Positions 1-7,370 of a stretch of DNA of 64,000 bases are shown in pieces. The stretch lies in NCBI GenBank assembly GCA_028290825.1, contig JAQGJB010000010.1, positions 16,356-80,355 on the forward strand. The letters run 5' to 3'. Position 1 is the first letter of the stretch. Every line of letters starts with the position of its first letter. Below the pieces are notes generated by a model that was not told the origin of the DNA, did not search any database, and saw nothing but the letters and a program-made list of their open reading frames with translations. A program made the position numbers and the translations under genes. The stretch comes from Micavibrio sp. Its GTDB lineage: Bacteria > Pseudomonadota > Alphaproteobacteria > Micavibrionales > Micavibrionaceae.

Positions 1-1260
1 CGCGCCGTGACCACAGCCCAGCCATTCCAAGGCAGGTTGCTCAAGGAATGGTTCGAAGACCTCGGCCAGGCCGATGGCAAACGGGTAAAGACAGCCATTC
101 AGCTGGGTATCGTCGAGGGTCGCACAACAGACCAGATCATCAGGCAGATCCGCGGCACCCGTGCCAAAGGTTATTCGGACGGCATTCTGGAAGCGTCCCG
201 TCGCGATGTGGATTCTGTCGTCCGCACTGCCATAGCTCATACCGCCGACCGGTCGACCACTGAGCTGATGCTGGCCAATGCCGATATCGTCAAAGGGGAA
301 CAGTGGATTTCTACACTGGACGGACGGACCACGCCAACATGCCAGGCGCTCGATAAGAAGATTTTCAAGGTAGGTAAAGGTCCCGCGTGTCCCGCGCATT
401 TCCGCTGCCGGTCACGGAAAATCCCATACTTGGGACCGACAACCACGAAAGGTACCCGCGCCAGCGCGAACGGTCAGGTGCCGGGCGACCTGAACTATAA
501 CGACTGGTTGAAAATGCAGCCGCCCACTGTCCAAGAGGACATCCTTGGCGTTTCGAAAGCAAAGCTTTTCCGCGAAGGCGGCATGAAGGTCGATCAGTTC
601 GTTGATGCGCGGGGTAACCAGTACAGCCTCGAGCAGCTGCGCCAGCGTGACGGCGAAACCTTTGAAGACGTATTCGGCCCCCAGGCTGCCCGGACAAAAG
701 CGGCACGACTCGCCACCGAGAAGCAGTTCAAAGAATATCTGGGTGAAAGCCAGTACGAAGAATATAAGGAAATGGCTCATGACGCCCTTTCCGAGAACTC
801 CGCTACCCGCAGAAACCTGTCTGAGGCTGAACTGGTCGCCGTTCAGGCCTATACCCGCGACAAACACGCGCCCCTTAACCGTGCGCTACGGTCGGACGAG
901 GCCCAGAACATCTCCCGGGTTTCGGCCTTTGCCAGCACCTTGAGCGCTGGTCTGGCAAAACTGCCCGTTTTCTCCGGTTATGTGAGCCGAAACACGTTTC
1001 TTGATGCCGATATGATTGCGGACATGGCAGCCATCGGTGCATACGTCGATAACGGCTTTATGAGCACTTCTGTAAAAGGCGCTGACTTTTCCGGAAACGT
1101 GCGGTTTATGGTACAATCAAGATCTGGACGCAGGATCGAAGGCTTCTCGGGATTTGGCAAAGCTGAAACCGAGGTGCTGTTTCCCGCGGGCACAGAATTC
1201 AAAATCCTCTCGATTGAAGAGGATGCAGGCGTAACCGTAGTGCGGATGATCGAGAAATGA
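1..1260 (+). CDS. Phage minor head protein (MuF/SPP1 gp7 family) fused to a C-terminal ADP-ribosyltransferase domain; 5'-partial
   Basis: The reading frame is open to the left edge. A GTG at 7 could start it, but MuF proteins normally have more N-terminal sequence, so the start is probably off-window. Numbering from that GTG, residues 30-136 match the MuF fold, with the Cys/His set C112, C128, H131, C134 and the typical LDGRTTPTC segment. MuF proteins sit near the portal and help head assembly. Residues about 275-417 look like an Arg-type ADP-ribosyltransferase: R328 in GYVSR, the STS motif at 353-355, and E387-T-E389 in the ExE position followed by VLFPAGTEF. This arrangement matches the known MuF polymorphic toxins of temperate phages. 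The target is unknown. It overlaps a 49-codon gene by ATGA. Confidence 0.9.
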   Translation, partial: RAVTTAQPFQGRLLKEWFEDLGQADGKRVKTAIQLGIVEGRTTDQIIRQIRGTRAKGYSDGILEASRRDVDSVVRTAIAHTADRSTTELMLANADIVKGEQWISTLDGRTTPTCQALDKKIFKVGKGPACPAHFRCRSRKIPYLGPTTTKGTRASANGQVPGDLNYNDWLKMQPPTVQEDILGVSKAKLFREGGMKVDQFVDARGNQYSLEQLRQRDGETFEDVFGPQAARTKAARLATEKQFKEYLGESQYEEYKEMAHDALSENSATRRNLSEAELVAVQAYTRDKHAPLNRALRSDEAQNISRVSAFASTLSAGLAKLPVFSGYVSRNTFLDADMIADMAAIGAYVDNGFMSTSVKGADFSGNVRFMVQSRSGRRIEGFSGFGKAETEVLFPAGTEFKILSIEEDAGVTVVRMIEK

Positions 1261-1406
1261 CCAAAAAGAAACTAAGCATGGCTGAGCAGAAAATTCTTGA
1301 GGACTTCAAAAAATATGAAGCCACTCTTAGGCCAATAGACCCGAACGATCCGCCCGATCCCGAGGCCGAAAGCATCGCCATGAACATTAGGAACGCGCGG
1401 AAGTAG
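1257..1406 (+). CDS. Small protein of 49 residues, possible partner of the MuF-ART protein
   Basis: The ATG overlaps the stop of the MuF gene (ATGA), so it is probably translationally coupled. The product is charged: an N-terminal lysine- and glutamate-rich helix (KKKLSMAEQKILEDFKKYEA) is followed by a proline- and aspartate-rich stretch and a basic tail. No signal peptide or membrane segment is seen and I recognise no family. Its position directly behind a toxin-like domain makes an immunity or chaperone role conceivable, but this is inference from context only. A terminator hairpin follows it at once. Confidence 0.6.
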   Translation: MTKKKLSMAEQKILEDFKKYEATLRPIDPNDPPDPEAESIAMNIRNARK

Positions 1407-1429
1407 AACACCGCGACGCCTCACCCGAT

Positions 1430-1455
1430 AACCCGCCATCCCGGCGGGTTTTTTA
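1430..1455 (+). terminator. Rho-independent terminator after the MuF gene pair
   Basis: A 7-bp GC-rich stem (1431-1437 with 1443-1449) has a 5-nt loop and is followed by a run of T with one A. It separates the MuF gene pair from the scaffold gene. Confidence 0.75.
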
Positions 1456-1504
1456 TTGCCCAAAATTTGGGCGCAACAATCGTCAGTGACGAAAGGACCC
1501 GATC

Positions 1505-2260
1505 ATGAAAATCAAAGCTGTTCTCGATAGTATCGAGGGCGTCGATGAGAACCTTAGAGGCTTCTACACCGAAAAAGACGGAAAATTCGTTCTTTCCATC
1601 GAAGGCGTGCAGGAGCATCCCGACACCAAAGCCCTGAAATCTGCTCTGGACCGTGTCCGTGAGGAGAAGAAGACCCAGACCACGGAATTCGACAATCTCA
1701 AGGCCCGGTTCGCTGATGTGCCCGCCGAGTTCGATTCCGAGGAATATCACCGCTTGAAGGACAGCGCGGGCAGCAATGTCAACATCGAGCAACGCCTGGC
1801 TGAACAGCGTGAACGCCTGACAAAGGCCCACAATACCGAAAAAGAGAAAATTGCCGGTGAGCGTGATCAGGCCCGCAAGGTCCTGACATCTACCCAGCGT
1901 GACCGCGCTATAGCCGACGCTATCGCAGACGCAGGAATCGCACCGCAATTCGTGGACGCAGTAAAAGCCATGTTCCGCGACAAAGTAACCGTCACCATGG
2001 AAGGTGATGATGCAATCGCGACCATTGAGAGTATGCCGGTTGTTGACCACCTCAAAACGTGGGCGGCTACCGAAAAAGGTGCCCACTACGTTGCAGCAGC
2101 ACAAAATTCCGGTGGCGATGCCAATGGCGGCAAGAAAGCTGCCGGCGGAGGCAAGAATCCATGGGCAAAAGACACCTTTAATCTCACCGAACAGATGAGG
2201 ATTGAGAAGGCCAACCCGAAACAGGCCGAGCAGCTCAAGACAGCCGCTGGCGCAAAGTAA
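1505..2260 (+). CDS. Phage scaffolding-like protein
   Basis: The product has 251 residues. After about 40 residues it is rich in charged heptads (roughly 45-140: VREEKKTQTTEFDNLKARF and similar), consistent with a long coiled coil. It then has a short folded part and a Gly/Lys linker, and ends with a small C-terminal helix (LTEQMRIEKANPKQAEQLK). Size, charge and position directly before the major capsid gene fit a capsid scaffold, whose C-terminal helix usually binds the coat protein. I assign it by context and character; no catalytic motif is present. A GAAAGG ribosome site lies upstream of the ATG. Confidence 0.7.
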   Translation: MKIKAVLDSIEGVDENLRGFYTEKDGKFVLSIEGVQEHPDTKALKSALDRVREEKKTQTTEFDNLKARFADVPAEFDSEEYHRLKDSAGSNVNIEQRLAEQRERLTKAHNTEKEKIAGERDQARKVLTSTQRDRAIADAIADAGIAPQFVDAVKAMFRDKVTVTMEGDDAIATIESMPVVDHLKTWAATEKGAHYVAAAQNSGGDANGGKKAAGGGKNPWAKDTFNLTEQMRIEKANPKQAEQLKTAAGAK

Positions 2261-2350
2261 ATCCGCAGGTCAGTGACCTGCAAGAATACCGAAGTCTCCG
2301 AACCAGTGGCAGGGGGCGATGATTAAAACCAACTACAGAAAGAGAAAACC

Positions 2351-3319
2351 ATGACAGCTACCCTGCTTTCTAACATGCTGGTCCCGGAACACTGGGCCAA
2401 ATACGTCATTCAGCGTACCGTCGAGAAATCCTTGCTTTTCGTTTCGGGCATTCTTGAGGATGTCAGCGCCGATGAGGATGTCGCAACCACCCTCAGTGGC
2501 GGCGGTAAATCCGTCCATCTGCCATTCTTTAAAGATCTGACCGGCACCGAGCAGCTGATCGATGACACCACCGATCTCGTGATCAACTCGATCGCTACCG
2601 ATCAGGATGTCGCGGCTGTCTTCTTCCGCGCGCAGGTCTTCGGTGCTTCCGACCTTTCCGGTGAACTGGCTGGTGATGATCCGATGGGTGCCATTGCTGA
2701 CCGCTTTGCCGATTACTGGGTACGCCGTATGCAAGCCGCTCTCATTTCCACCCTGGCCGGTGCCATGGGTGCTGCAAGCATGGCCTCGAACGTCCTGGAT
2801 ATCTCCGCCCTGACCGGTGGCGCCCAGATCTTCGACGGCGAAGCGTTTATCGACGCCACCGGCTTGCTGGGTGACCACCAGGATGCGCTCGTCGCTATGG
2901 CAATTCACTCCGCCACGCTCAATCTGATGAAGAAGCAGGATCTCATCGATTACGCTCTGGACAGTGAGGGCAAGGCCACCATCCCGACCTATCAGGGCAA
3001 AACTCTGATCGTAGATGACGGTATGCCCGTCGCCAGCGGCACCTATACGTCTTACTTGTTCGCAAAGGGTGCAATCGCCTATGCGGAGGGCACACCGAAG
3101 GTTCCTGCTGCCACAGAGCGTCAGGAACTCAAGGGCGGCGGTATGGAGTATATCGTCAACCGTAAGAAATGGGTTATGCACCCTCGCGGGATCAAATGGA
3201 TCGGCACCCCTGCTGGCCCAACCCCGACGAATGCCGAGGTCGCCACGACCACGAACTGGACCCGCGTTTACGATCCTAAAGCGATCCGTATCGTCCAGTT
3301 TAAATACAAACTGGCCTAA
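2351..3319 (+). CDS. Major capsid protein
   Basis: The product has 322 residues, is not basic, and lies between scaffold and connector genes. The N-terminal helical arm (LVPEHWAKYVIQRTVEKS) and the later GKTLIVDDGMPVA and WVMHPRGIKW segments resemble HK97-fold coat proteins of the family that carries a lid-less short E-loop. It would form the icosahedral shell. A strong terminator-like hairpin follows the stop, as is common after highly expressed coat genes. It has no membrane segments or cysteines of note. Confidence 0.85.
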   Translation: MTATLLSNMLVPEHWAKYVIQRTVEKSLLFVSGILEDVSADEDVATTLSGGGKSVHLPFFKDLTGTEQLIDDTTDLVINSIATDQDVAAVFFRAQVFGASDLSGELAGDDPMGAIADRFADYWVRRMQAALISTLAGAMGAASMASNVLDISALTGGAQIFDGEAFIDATGLLGDHQDALVAMAIHSATLNLMKKQDLIDYALDSEGKATIPTYQGKTLIVDDGMPVASGTYTSYLFAKGAIAYAEGTPKVPAATERQELKGGGMEYIVNRKKWVMHPRGIKWIGTPAGPTPTNAEVATTTNWTRVYDPKAIRIVQFKYKLA

Positions 3320-3331
3320 GCCGGTAACCGG

Positions 3332-3353
3332 AAGGGGGCCTCAAAGCCCCCTT
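3332..3353 (+). terminator. Hairpin after the major capsid gene
   Basis: An 8-bp stem (3332-3339 with 3346-3353) has a 6-nt loop. It is followed only by TTTCTC, so termination may be partial, with read-through into the connector genes. Confidence 0.6.
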
Positions 3354-3392
3354 TCTCGCCTTCCCACCCACGAAATTTGAGAGGAACACCCC

Positions 3393-3821
3393 ATGGCACC
3401 GCAAGATGAAGTTCTGGACCGCGACGATATCCGCGGCCAACGTGCAAAACTGATCGCCGAAAAGGCAGACGCGTCAGCTGCCGATAAAGAGGATGAGGTC
3501 AATACCGTCCTGCCGGAAGACCCGGAAAAAATGACCCGTCAGCAGATGATTGATTTCCTCGTAAACAAAAGCGCGGAATTCGCGAGACTACAAAGCGATG
3601 AAGCTCTGAAAGATGCAGTCATTCGCATTCTGGGAGACCAGAAACCAAACGATGAGAAGGATGATGCCGATAAAAAAGGCGCTCAAGAGGGTAACGCAAC
3701 CGACGCCGCTATTTCCTTGGCGGCCGCTGAAGGTGTTGATCTGACCACCCTCACCGGTACAGGCAGAGACGGCATCATCACCAAAGGTGACGTCGAAACC
3801 CACCTCAAAGCGAAGGCTTAA
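3393..3821 (+). CDS. Phage head-region protein with a C-terminal E3-binding (PSBD) domain
   Basis: The product has 142 residues. The N-terminal two thirds are highly charged and probably flexible (KADASAADKEDEVN, DEKDDADKKGAQEG). Residues about 105-141 match the peripheral-subunit-binding domain of 2-oxoacid dehydrogenase E2 chains: LAAAEGVDL, then the diagnostic GTG-x-x-G-x-I, then GDVETHL. Such small three-helix domains bind protein partners. In a phage head cluster this one may act as a decoration or adaptor module. It carries no lipoyl or catalytic domain. The gene ends 3 nt before the next start. Confidence 0.7.
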   Translation: MAPQDEVLDRDDIRGQRAKLIAEKADASAADKEDEVNTVLPEDPEKMTRQQMIDFLVNKSAEFARLQSDEALKDAVIRILGDQKPNDEKDDADKKGAQEGNATDAAISLAAAEGVDLTTLTGTGRDGIITKGDVETHLKAKA

Positions 3822-3824
3822 CCC

Positions 3825-4310
3825 ATGGCTTTCACGGTCGAGAATGGCACCAACGTCGCAGATGCAAACAGCCTTGTTTCTGTTGCCGAAGCTGACGCGT
3901 ACCATCTCGACCGTGGAAATGCCGAATGGGCTGGCACCGACGCCGTAAAACAATCCGCCCTCATCAAGGCAACGGATTACATTACCCAGAATTATGACGG
4001 CCGCTGGACAGGCGAAGTCGTTTCCGACACCCAGTCATTGGCTTGGCCCCGGAAATGCACCGTTGTCGCCTCCAACGTGGTCCCTGCGCTCGTGAAGCAC
4101 GCTGTATGCCTGCTTGCACTGGAAGCGCTGACTGCCGACCTGAACCCCGTCCTTGAACGTGGCGGCGCGATCAAACGTGAGAAGGTCGATGTTATTGAAA
4201 CCGAATATATGGACGGCGCTCCTGTCGGCACTGTTCGCCCAGCTGTAGACGGGCTGCTTAAGAAATACCTACGCGGTCCGTCCATCAATCGCAGGGTGGT
4301 CCGGGTTTGA
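3825..4310 (+). CDS. Head-tail connector protein (DnaT-like/gp6-like family)
   Basis: The product has 161 residues. Its opening is the hallmark of a phage adaptor family often labelled DnaT-like: FTVENGT, then ANSLVSVAEADAYHLDRGN, then ALIKATDYI and LAWPRK. Despite the label, position right after the capsid genes argues for a head-completion adaptor on the portal ring. The stop overlaps the next ATG (TGATG). Confidence 0.75.
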   Translation: MAFTVENGTNVADANSLVSVAEADAYHLDRGNAEWAGTDAVKQSALIKATDYITQNYDGRWTGEVVSDTQSLAWPRKCTVVASNVVPALVKHAVCLLALEALTADLNPVLERGGAIKREKVDVIETEYMDGAPVGTVRPAVDGLLKKYLRGPSINRRVVRV

Positions 4311-4672
4311 TGGGGGCTTATGACGGCGCAACAGCACAGGCCCTCAAGGCGATCACGGCAAAAGGTCGGACCATATCCCTGATTTATTCCTCGGTCGGTT
4401 CCTATGACCCGGAAAACAATCAAATGGTCGAAGGCGCAGAGGTGCTGATGACCACGAAGGGACTGCTCACACAATTCAGGACCAATCAGATTGATGGCGA
4501 AATCATTCAAGCCTCGGACATGCGCATCCTGATCGCAGCCAAGGGTTTAAGCCTAAAGCCAGATAATACGATGAAGGTGCTGGATGGCGATGAGGTTTAC
4601 CAGATCATCAATGTCACGCCCCTGCAGCCTGGTGATACCGCAATCCTTTACACAGTGCAGGCGCGGAAATGA
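4310..4672 (+). CDS. Head closure (stopper)-like protein
   Basis: The product has 120 residues. I place the start at the ATG overlapping the upstream stop; a TTG one codon earlier is possible. The short beta-rich sequence (TISLIYSSVGSYDPENNQM, then DEVYQIINVTPLQPGDTAILYTVQ) and the place between adaptor and tail-completion genes fit the head-closure class (SPP1 gp16/HK97-type). Assignment is by length and synteny. It overlaps the next gene by ATGA. Confidence 0.6.
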   Translation: MGAYDGATAQALKAITAKGRTISLIYSSVGSYDPENNQMVEGAEVLMTTKGLLTQFRTNQIDGEIIQASDMRILIAAKGLSLKPDNTMKVLDGDEVYQIINVTPLQPGDTAILYTVQARK

Positions 4673-5097
4673 CCTCTTTCAAAGAACAGCTTGATGCTGC
4701 CTATCAAAAAAAGGTGGTGGACAGGATGAATAGAGCGGTACGCACGGCGGGTCTCTCCATTTTCCGCGAAGTTGTGATGGCCACCCCTGTCGATACAGGC
4801 CGCGCTAGGGCAAACTGGAATATTGACCTGAACCTAGTTGACGTGCAGCTGGTCAATCCTGAGGCGGGCGTTCATAACGCCAAAGATAAGAAGGGCGATT
4901 ACACCTTTGACGGCACAAACGAAGCTCTCGCTGCCGTGGCCAGATATAAGATGAGTGATGTCATCTATATTTCGAATAATTTACCGTACATCAATCGGCT
5001 CAACCAAGGCACGTCCACCCAAGCACCCGCTAACTTTGTCGAAACCGGAGTGGCGATCGGTCTTCAGCAGACCAAAGAAATCATGGGTAACGAATGA
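4669..5097 (+). CDS. HK97 gp10-like tail completion protein
   Basis: The product has 142 residues. The segment TPVDTGRARANWN is the classic signature of the HK97 gp10 (minor tail/tail completion) family, followed by YISNNLPYINRLNQGTS and an aromatic-poor tail. Proteins of this family act at the head-tail joint. It is coupled on both sides by ATGA overlaps. Confidence 0.85.
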   Translation: MTSFKEQLDAAYQKKVVDRMNRAVRTAGLSIFREVVMATPVDTGRARANWNIDLNLVDVQLVNPEAGVHNAKDKKGDYTFDGTNEALAAVARYKMSDVIYISNNLPYINRLNQGTSTQAPANFVETGVAIGLQQTKEIMGNE

Positions 5098-5501
5098 CGA
5101 CTTACATCGACCCCGTCGCAGTCATCAACAAACTGTTCGCGAAGGCATGGGGCAAGAAAACGGATGTCGCTTACGAGGACACCAACTTCGATCCACCATC
5201 GGGCAAAACATGGGTCCGTCTCAATATCAAAGTTTTCGACGGTTATCAGGCATCTATCGGCTCTCCCGGCAACAACCGCCAGCGCCGTAAGGGGCTCGTC
5301 ACCGTGCAGGTGTTCCAGCCCCAGGGCAAAGCCGGTATCGACGCCCGCGCCAAAGCAAAGGACGCCGTTGACGTCTTCATGAACCGATCTGAGGACGGAA
5401 TTACATTCAAGAAAGTGTACCCGAAAACCGTGGGGAATGATGGCAACGGCTACTACCAGGCCCAAGCGCTCGCCCTTTTCGAATACGACGATATTTCATA
5501 A
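5094..5501 (+). CDS. Tail terminator-like protein
   Basis: The product has 135 residues. The pattern is a leading helix (IDPVAVINKLFAKAW), strands with WVRLNIKVFDG, then RRKGLVTVQVFQPQGKAG and a DAVDVFMNR helix. It matches the tail-terminator fold (DUF4128-like), which caps the finished tail tube. Its position between the gp10-like and tail-tube genes supports this. Confidence 0.7.
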   Translation: MTTYIDPVAVINKLFAKAWGKKTDVAYEDTNFDPPSGKTWVRLNIKVFDGYQASIGSPGNNRQRRKGLVTVQVFQPQGKAGIDARAKAKDAVDVFMNRSEDGITFKKVYPKTVGNDGNGYYQAQALALFEYDDIS

Positions 5502-5525
5502 CCCCACAGACCTCAGGAGACCTTC

Positions 5526-6443
5526 ATGACCGACTCTTCCTCGATGCGCATGGCCTACATTGCTGAAACCGTGTACGGCGTCACCCCAGCCACGCCAGTT
5601 TTCAAAACGATGCGCGTCACAGGCGAGAGCATCAAGCCGAACAAGAAGTACGTCAGCTCCGATGAGATCCGCGCGGATGGGAATATTCCTGATCTGACGC
5701 TGGTCGGCTCTGAAGCGGGCGGCAGCATCCCGTTCGAGCTGAGCTATGGCAGCTATGACGACCTGTTTGAAGGCCTGTTCCGAAACACATGGGCGGCCAA
5801 CGTACTGAAGAACGGCGTTACTCCAAAAAGCTACACTCTGGAAAAGCTAATGGTGGCGGAATCGGGCAACCAATTCCACCGCTATCCGGGCACGCGCGTT
5901 GCCGGTCTGAGTCTCTCCCTGAAATCGCAGGACAAGGTGACCGGTTCTTTCGATGTCCTCTGTAAAGGCATGACAGCCACCCAGACCATCGTCACAGGCG
6001 CGACATATACCGCAGCCAACGGCAACCCGGTCATCAACGCCGCAAACAACGTCGCGAACCTGGCTATCACTGGCGTTACCAGCCCACAGATCATGTCCCT
6101 GAACCTGAAGATCTCGAACAATGCGGCCCAGCAGCCGGTCGTCGGGCAGGTGGACAGCAAAGGCATCCGCCACGGCTCCATGATGATCACGGGTGACCTT
6201 GAAGCGTACTTCGTGGATAAGGACCTCCTAGACCTTTACCTCAACGACACGCTTTCCAGCCTCTCGCTCGACATGGGTGGCGTCTCGGGTCTCAAATATA
6301 ACCTGAACCTTCCGAAGCTGAAATTCACGGATGGCAGCGTGCCAAACCCCGGCAAAGATCAGGACGTTATGGCCAAGATGTCTTTCCAAGCCATCTACGA
6401 CTCCACCAGTGGTGCGACTGCCGTCCTGACCCGCACCCCTTAA
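5526..6443 (+). CDS. Major tail tube protein
   Basis: The product has 305 residues and a good ribosome site (CAGGAGACC). The start region MAYIAETVYGVTPATPVFKT is typical of the phage tail-tube family 2 (siphovirus major tail proteins). Glycine-, serine- and threonine-rich beta segments follow to the C terminus, ending in KMSFQAIYDSTSGA. It would polymerise as stacked rings around the tape measure. A terminator-like hairpin and an unusual RNA structure follow the gene. Confidence 0.8.
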   Translation: MTDSSSMRMAYIAETVYGVTPATPVFKTMRVTGESIKPNKKYVSSDEIRADGNIPDLTLVGSEAGGSIPFELSYGSYDDLFEGLFRNTWAANVLKNGVTPKSYTLEKLMVAESGNQFHRYPGTRVAGLSLSLKSQDKVTGSFDVLCKGMTATQTIVTGATYTAANGNPVINAANNVANLAITGVTSPQIMSLNLKISNNAAQQPVVGQVDSKGIRHGSMMITGDLEAYFVDKDLLDLYLNDTLSSLSLDMGGVSGLKYNLNLPKLKFTDGSVPNPGKDQDVMAKMSFQAIYDSTSGATAVLTRTP

Positions 6444-6451
6444 TCAGTTTT

Positions 6452-6535
6452 ACCCGATAGCGTCCTCGGACGTTTTTTACATTGATCATTATGCGAGAAC
6501 GGGAGCGGCCTATCGGGTGCCGCTTCCGTTCTTGC
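6452..6535 (+). promoter_or_regulatory. Structured RNA element with a predicted pseudoknot, between tail tube and tail chaperone genes
   Basis: A 17-bp stem (6493-6509 with 6519-6535, two G.U pairs as RNA) closes a 9-nt loop at 6510-6518. All nine loop bases are exactly complementary to 6452-6460 (ACCCGATAG), which lies just upstream next to the terminator-like hairpin. This allows a long pseudoknot around that hairpin. The structure ends 26 nt before the chaperone ATG at 6562. Its role (transcript protection, processing or translation control) is unknown. Confidence 0.6.
6461..6478 (+). terminator. Terminator-like hairpin after the tail tube gene
   Basis: A short CGTC stem with a CTCG tetraloop is followed by six T. 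The stem is only 4-5 bp, so termination may be weak. Confidence 0.5.
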
Positions 6536-6561
6536 GCCAACCCCGATATGAGGAAAACCCG

Positions 6562-7053
6562 ATGACAACCAAGAAACCCGCTAAAACCGTAACCGCTCCC
6601 CTTAATAGCACCGCCGTATCTGGAGTATCGAACGGTAAAAATCCATACGCCCTGTATGAGATCGATAAAACCGCCGAGGTCCAAAAAGGTGTCCCTTTTA
6701 AAAGGGGAGAATTCTCCATCTTCGTCAAACGCGCCGGCGGCGGCAACAAGGCTTACACCAAGTGTTTGGCTGAAACCCTTGCACCGGTACGCCAACAACT
6801 GGCTGACGACACTTTGCCGGAAAGCGAGGGCGATAATCTCATGGCCCAGGTATTCGCCGACACCATCATTGTTGGCTGGGAAAACGTGCGGGACCGCAAA
6901 GGCAAACCCCTTGCGTACACCCGCGAGAACGTTGTTATGATGCTCACAGACCTGCCGGAATTGTTCCGCGAGCTGCAGGCTTTCGCCAGCAACCTCGCAA
7001 ACTTTCGCAAAGCAGCGATTGAGGCCGACTCAAAAAACTCAGTGAAGTCCTAA
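6562..7053 (+). CDS. Tail assembly chaperone, zero-frame product (gpG-like)
   Basis: The product has 163 residues and starts at the ATG behind GAGGAAAA; an earlier in-frame start at 6517 lies inside the upstream RNA hairpin and is unlikely. The sequence has VPFKRGEFSIFVKRAGGGN near residue 40-60 and a helical C-terminal half. Its place between tail tube and tape measure is that of the lambda G-type chaperone, which coats the tape measure during tail assembly. A slippery heptamer lies 12 nt before its stop, so a fraction of ribosomes should make a longer GT-type fusion. Confidence 0.8.
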   Translation: MTTKKPAKTVTAPLNSTAVSGVSNGKNPYALYEIDKTAEVQKGVPFKRGEFSIFVKRAGGGNKAYTKCLAETLAPVRQQLADDTLPESEGDNLMAQVFADTIIVGWENVRDRKGKPLAYTRENVVMMLTDLPELFRELQAFASNLANFRKAAIEADSKNSVKS

Positions 7054-7092
7054 TCTGGAATAGGAAGTGGGGAGAGCATTTCTCCTCACTTC
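7032..7092 (+). promoter_or_regulatory. Programmed -1 frameshift site (A-AAA-AAC) with downstream stem-loop
   Basis: The heptamer at 7032-7038 is AAAAAAC and is correctly phased (codons AAA 7033, AAC 7036) for a -1 slip. The -1 frame is closed by TGA at 7020-7022 and then open to 7370, while the zero frame stops at 7051. A 12-bp stem (7064-7075 with 7081-7092, one G.U pair, 5-nt loop) follows. It lies 25 nt after the heptamer, farther than the usual 5-9 nt, so its stimulating role is uncertain. Confidence 0.85.
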
Positions 7093-7370
7093 AAGCCGCG
7101 GCTGATGCCGGTGCCGACATACCCGCCATCAAGAACATGCCGAAGCTGCTCCCCGGTTTGGACTTCTACATCATGGCCTATCAAGACCTTCAGTATGACC
7201 GCCCCTCTGGCATGACCGCCGGGCCCATTCCATGGAGCAGCATCAAAAGCTGGGGTCAAACGCATGGGGTCACCGATCCAGACGATCTCCATGTTCTGGT
7301 CACACACATCCGTGCCTTGGAAAACGCTGCAGAATCACTAGAACAGGAACCCGCCAAGAATGAGCAATGA
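7038..7370 (+). CDS. Tail assembly chaperone, -1 frame extension (gpT-like), made by frameshifting
   Basis: The segment has 110 residues in the -1 frame after the slippery site, beginning LSEVLIWNRKWGEHFSSLQ. The conserved-looking part (AYQDLQYDRPSG, then GPIPWSSIKSWGQTHG) resembles the T-domain proteins that siphoviruses express only as a fusion to the G chaperone. The first ATG in this frame is at 7137, which would remove the tryptophan-rich part, so independent start there is less likely. It overlaps the tape measure start by 11 nt. Confidence 0.75.
   Translation, partial: LSEVLIWNRKWGEHFSSLQAAADAGADIPAIKNMPKLLPGLDFYIMAYQDLQYDRPSGMTAGPIPWSSIKSWGQTHGVTDPDDLHVLVTHIRALENAAESLEQEPAKNEQ

Noticed and set aside
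7137..7370. Stand-alone gene starting at ATG 7137
   Set aside because: The upstream part of the frame, just after a slippery site, is protein-like and belongs to the frameshift product; starting at 7137 would lose it.
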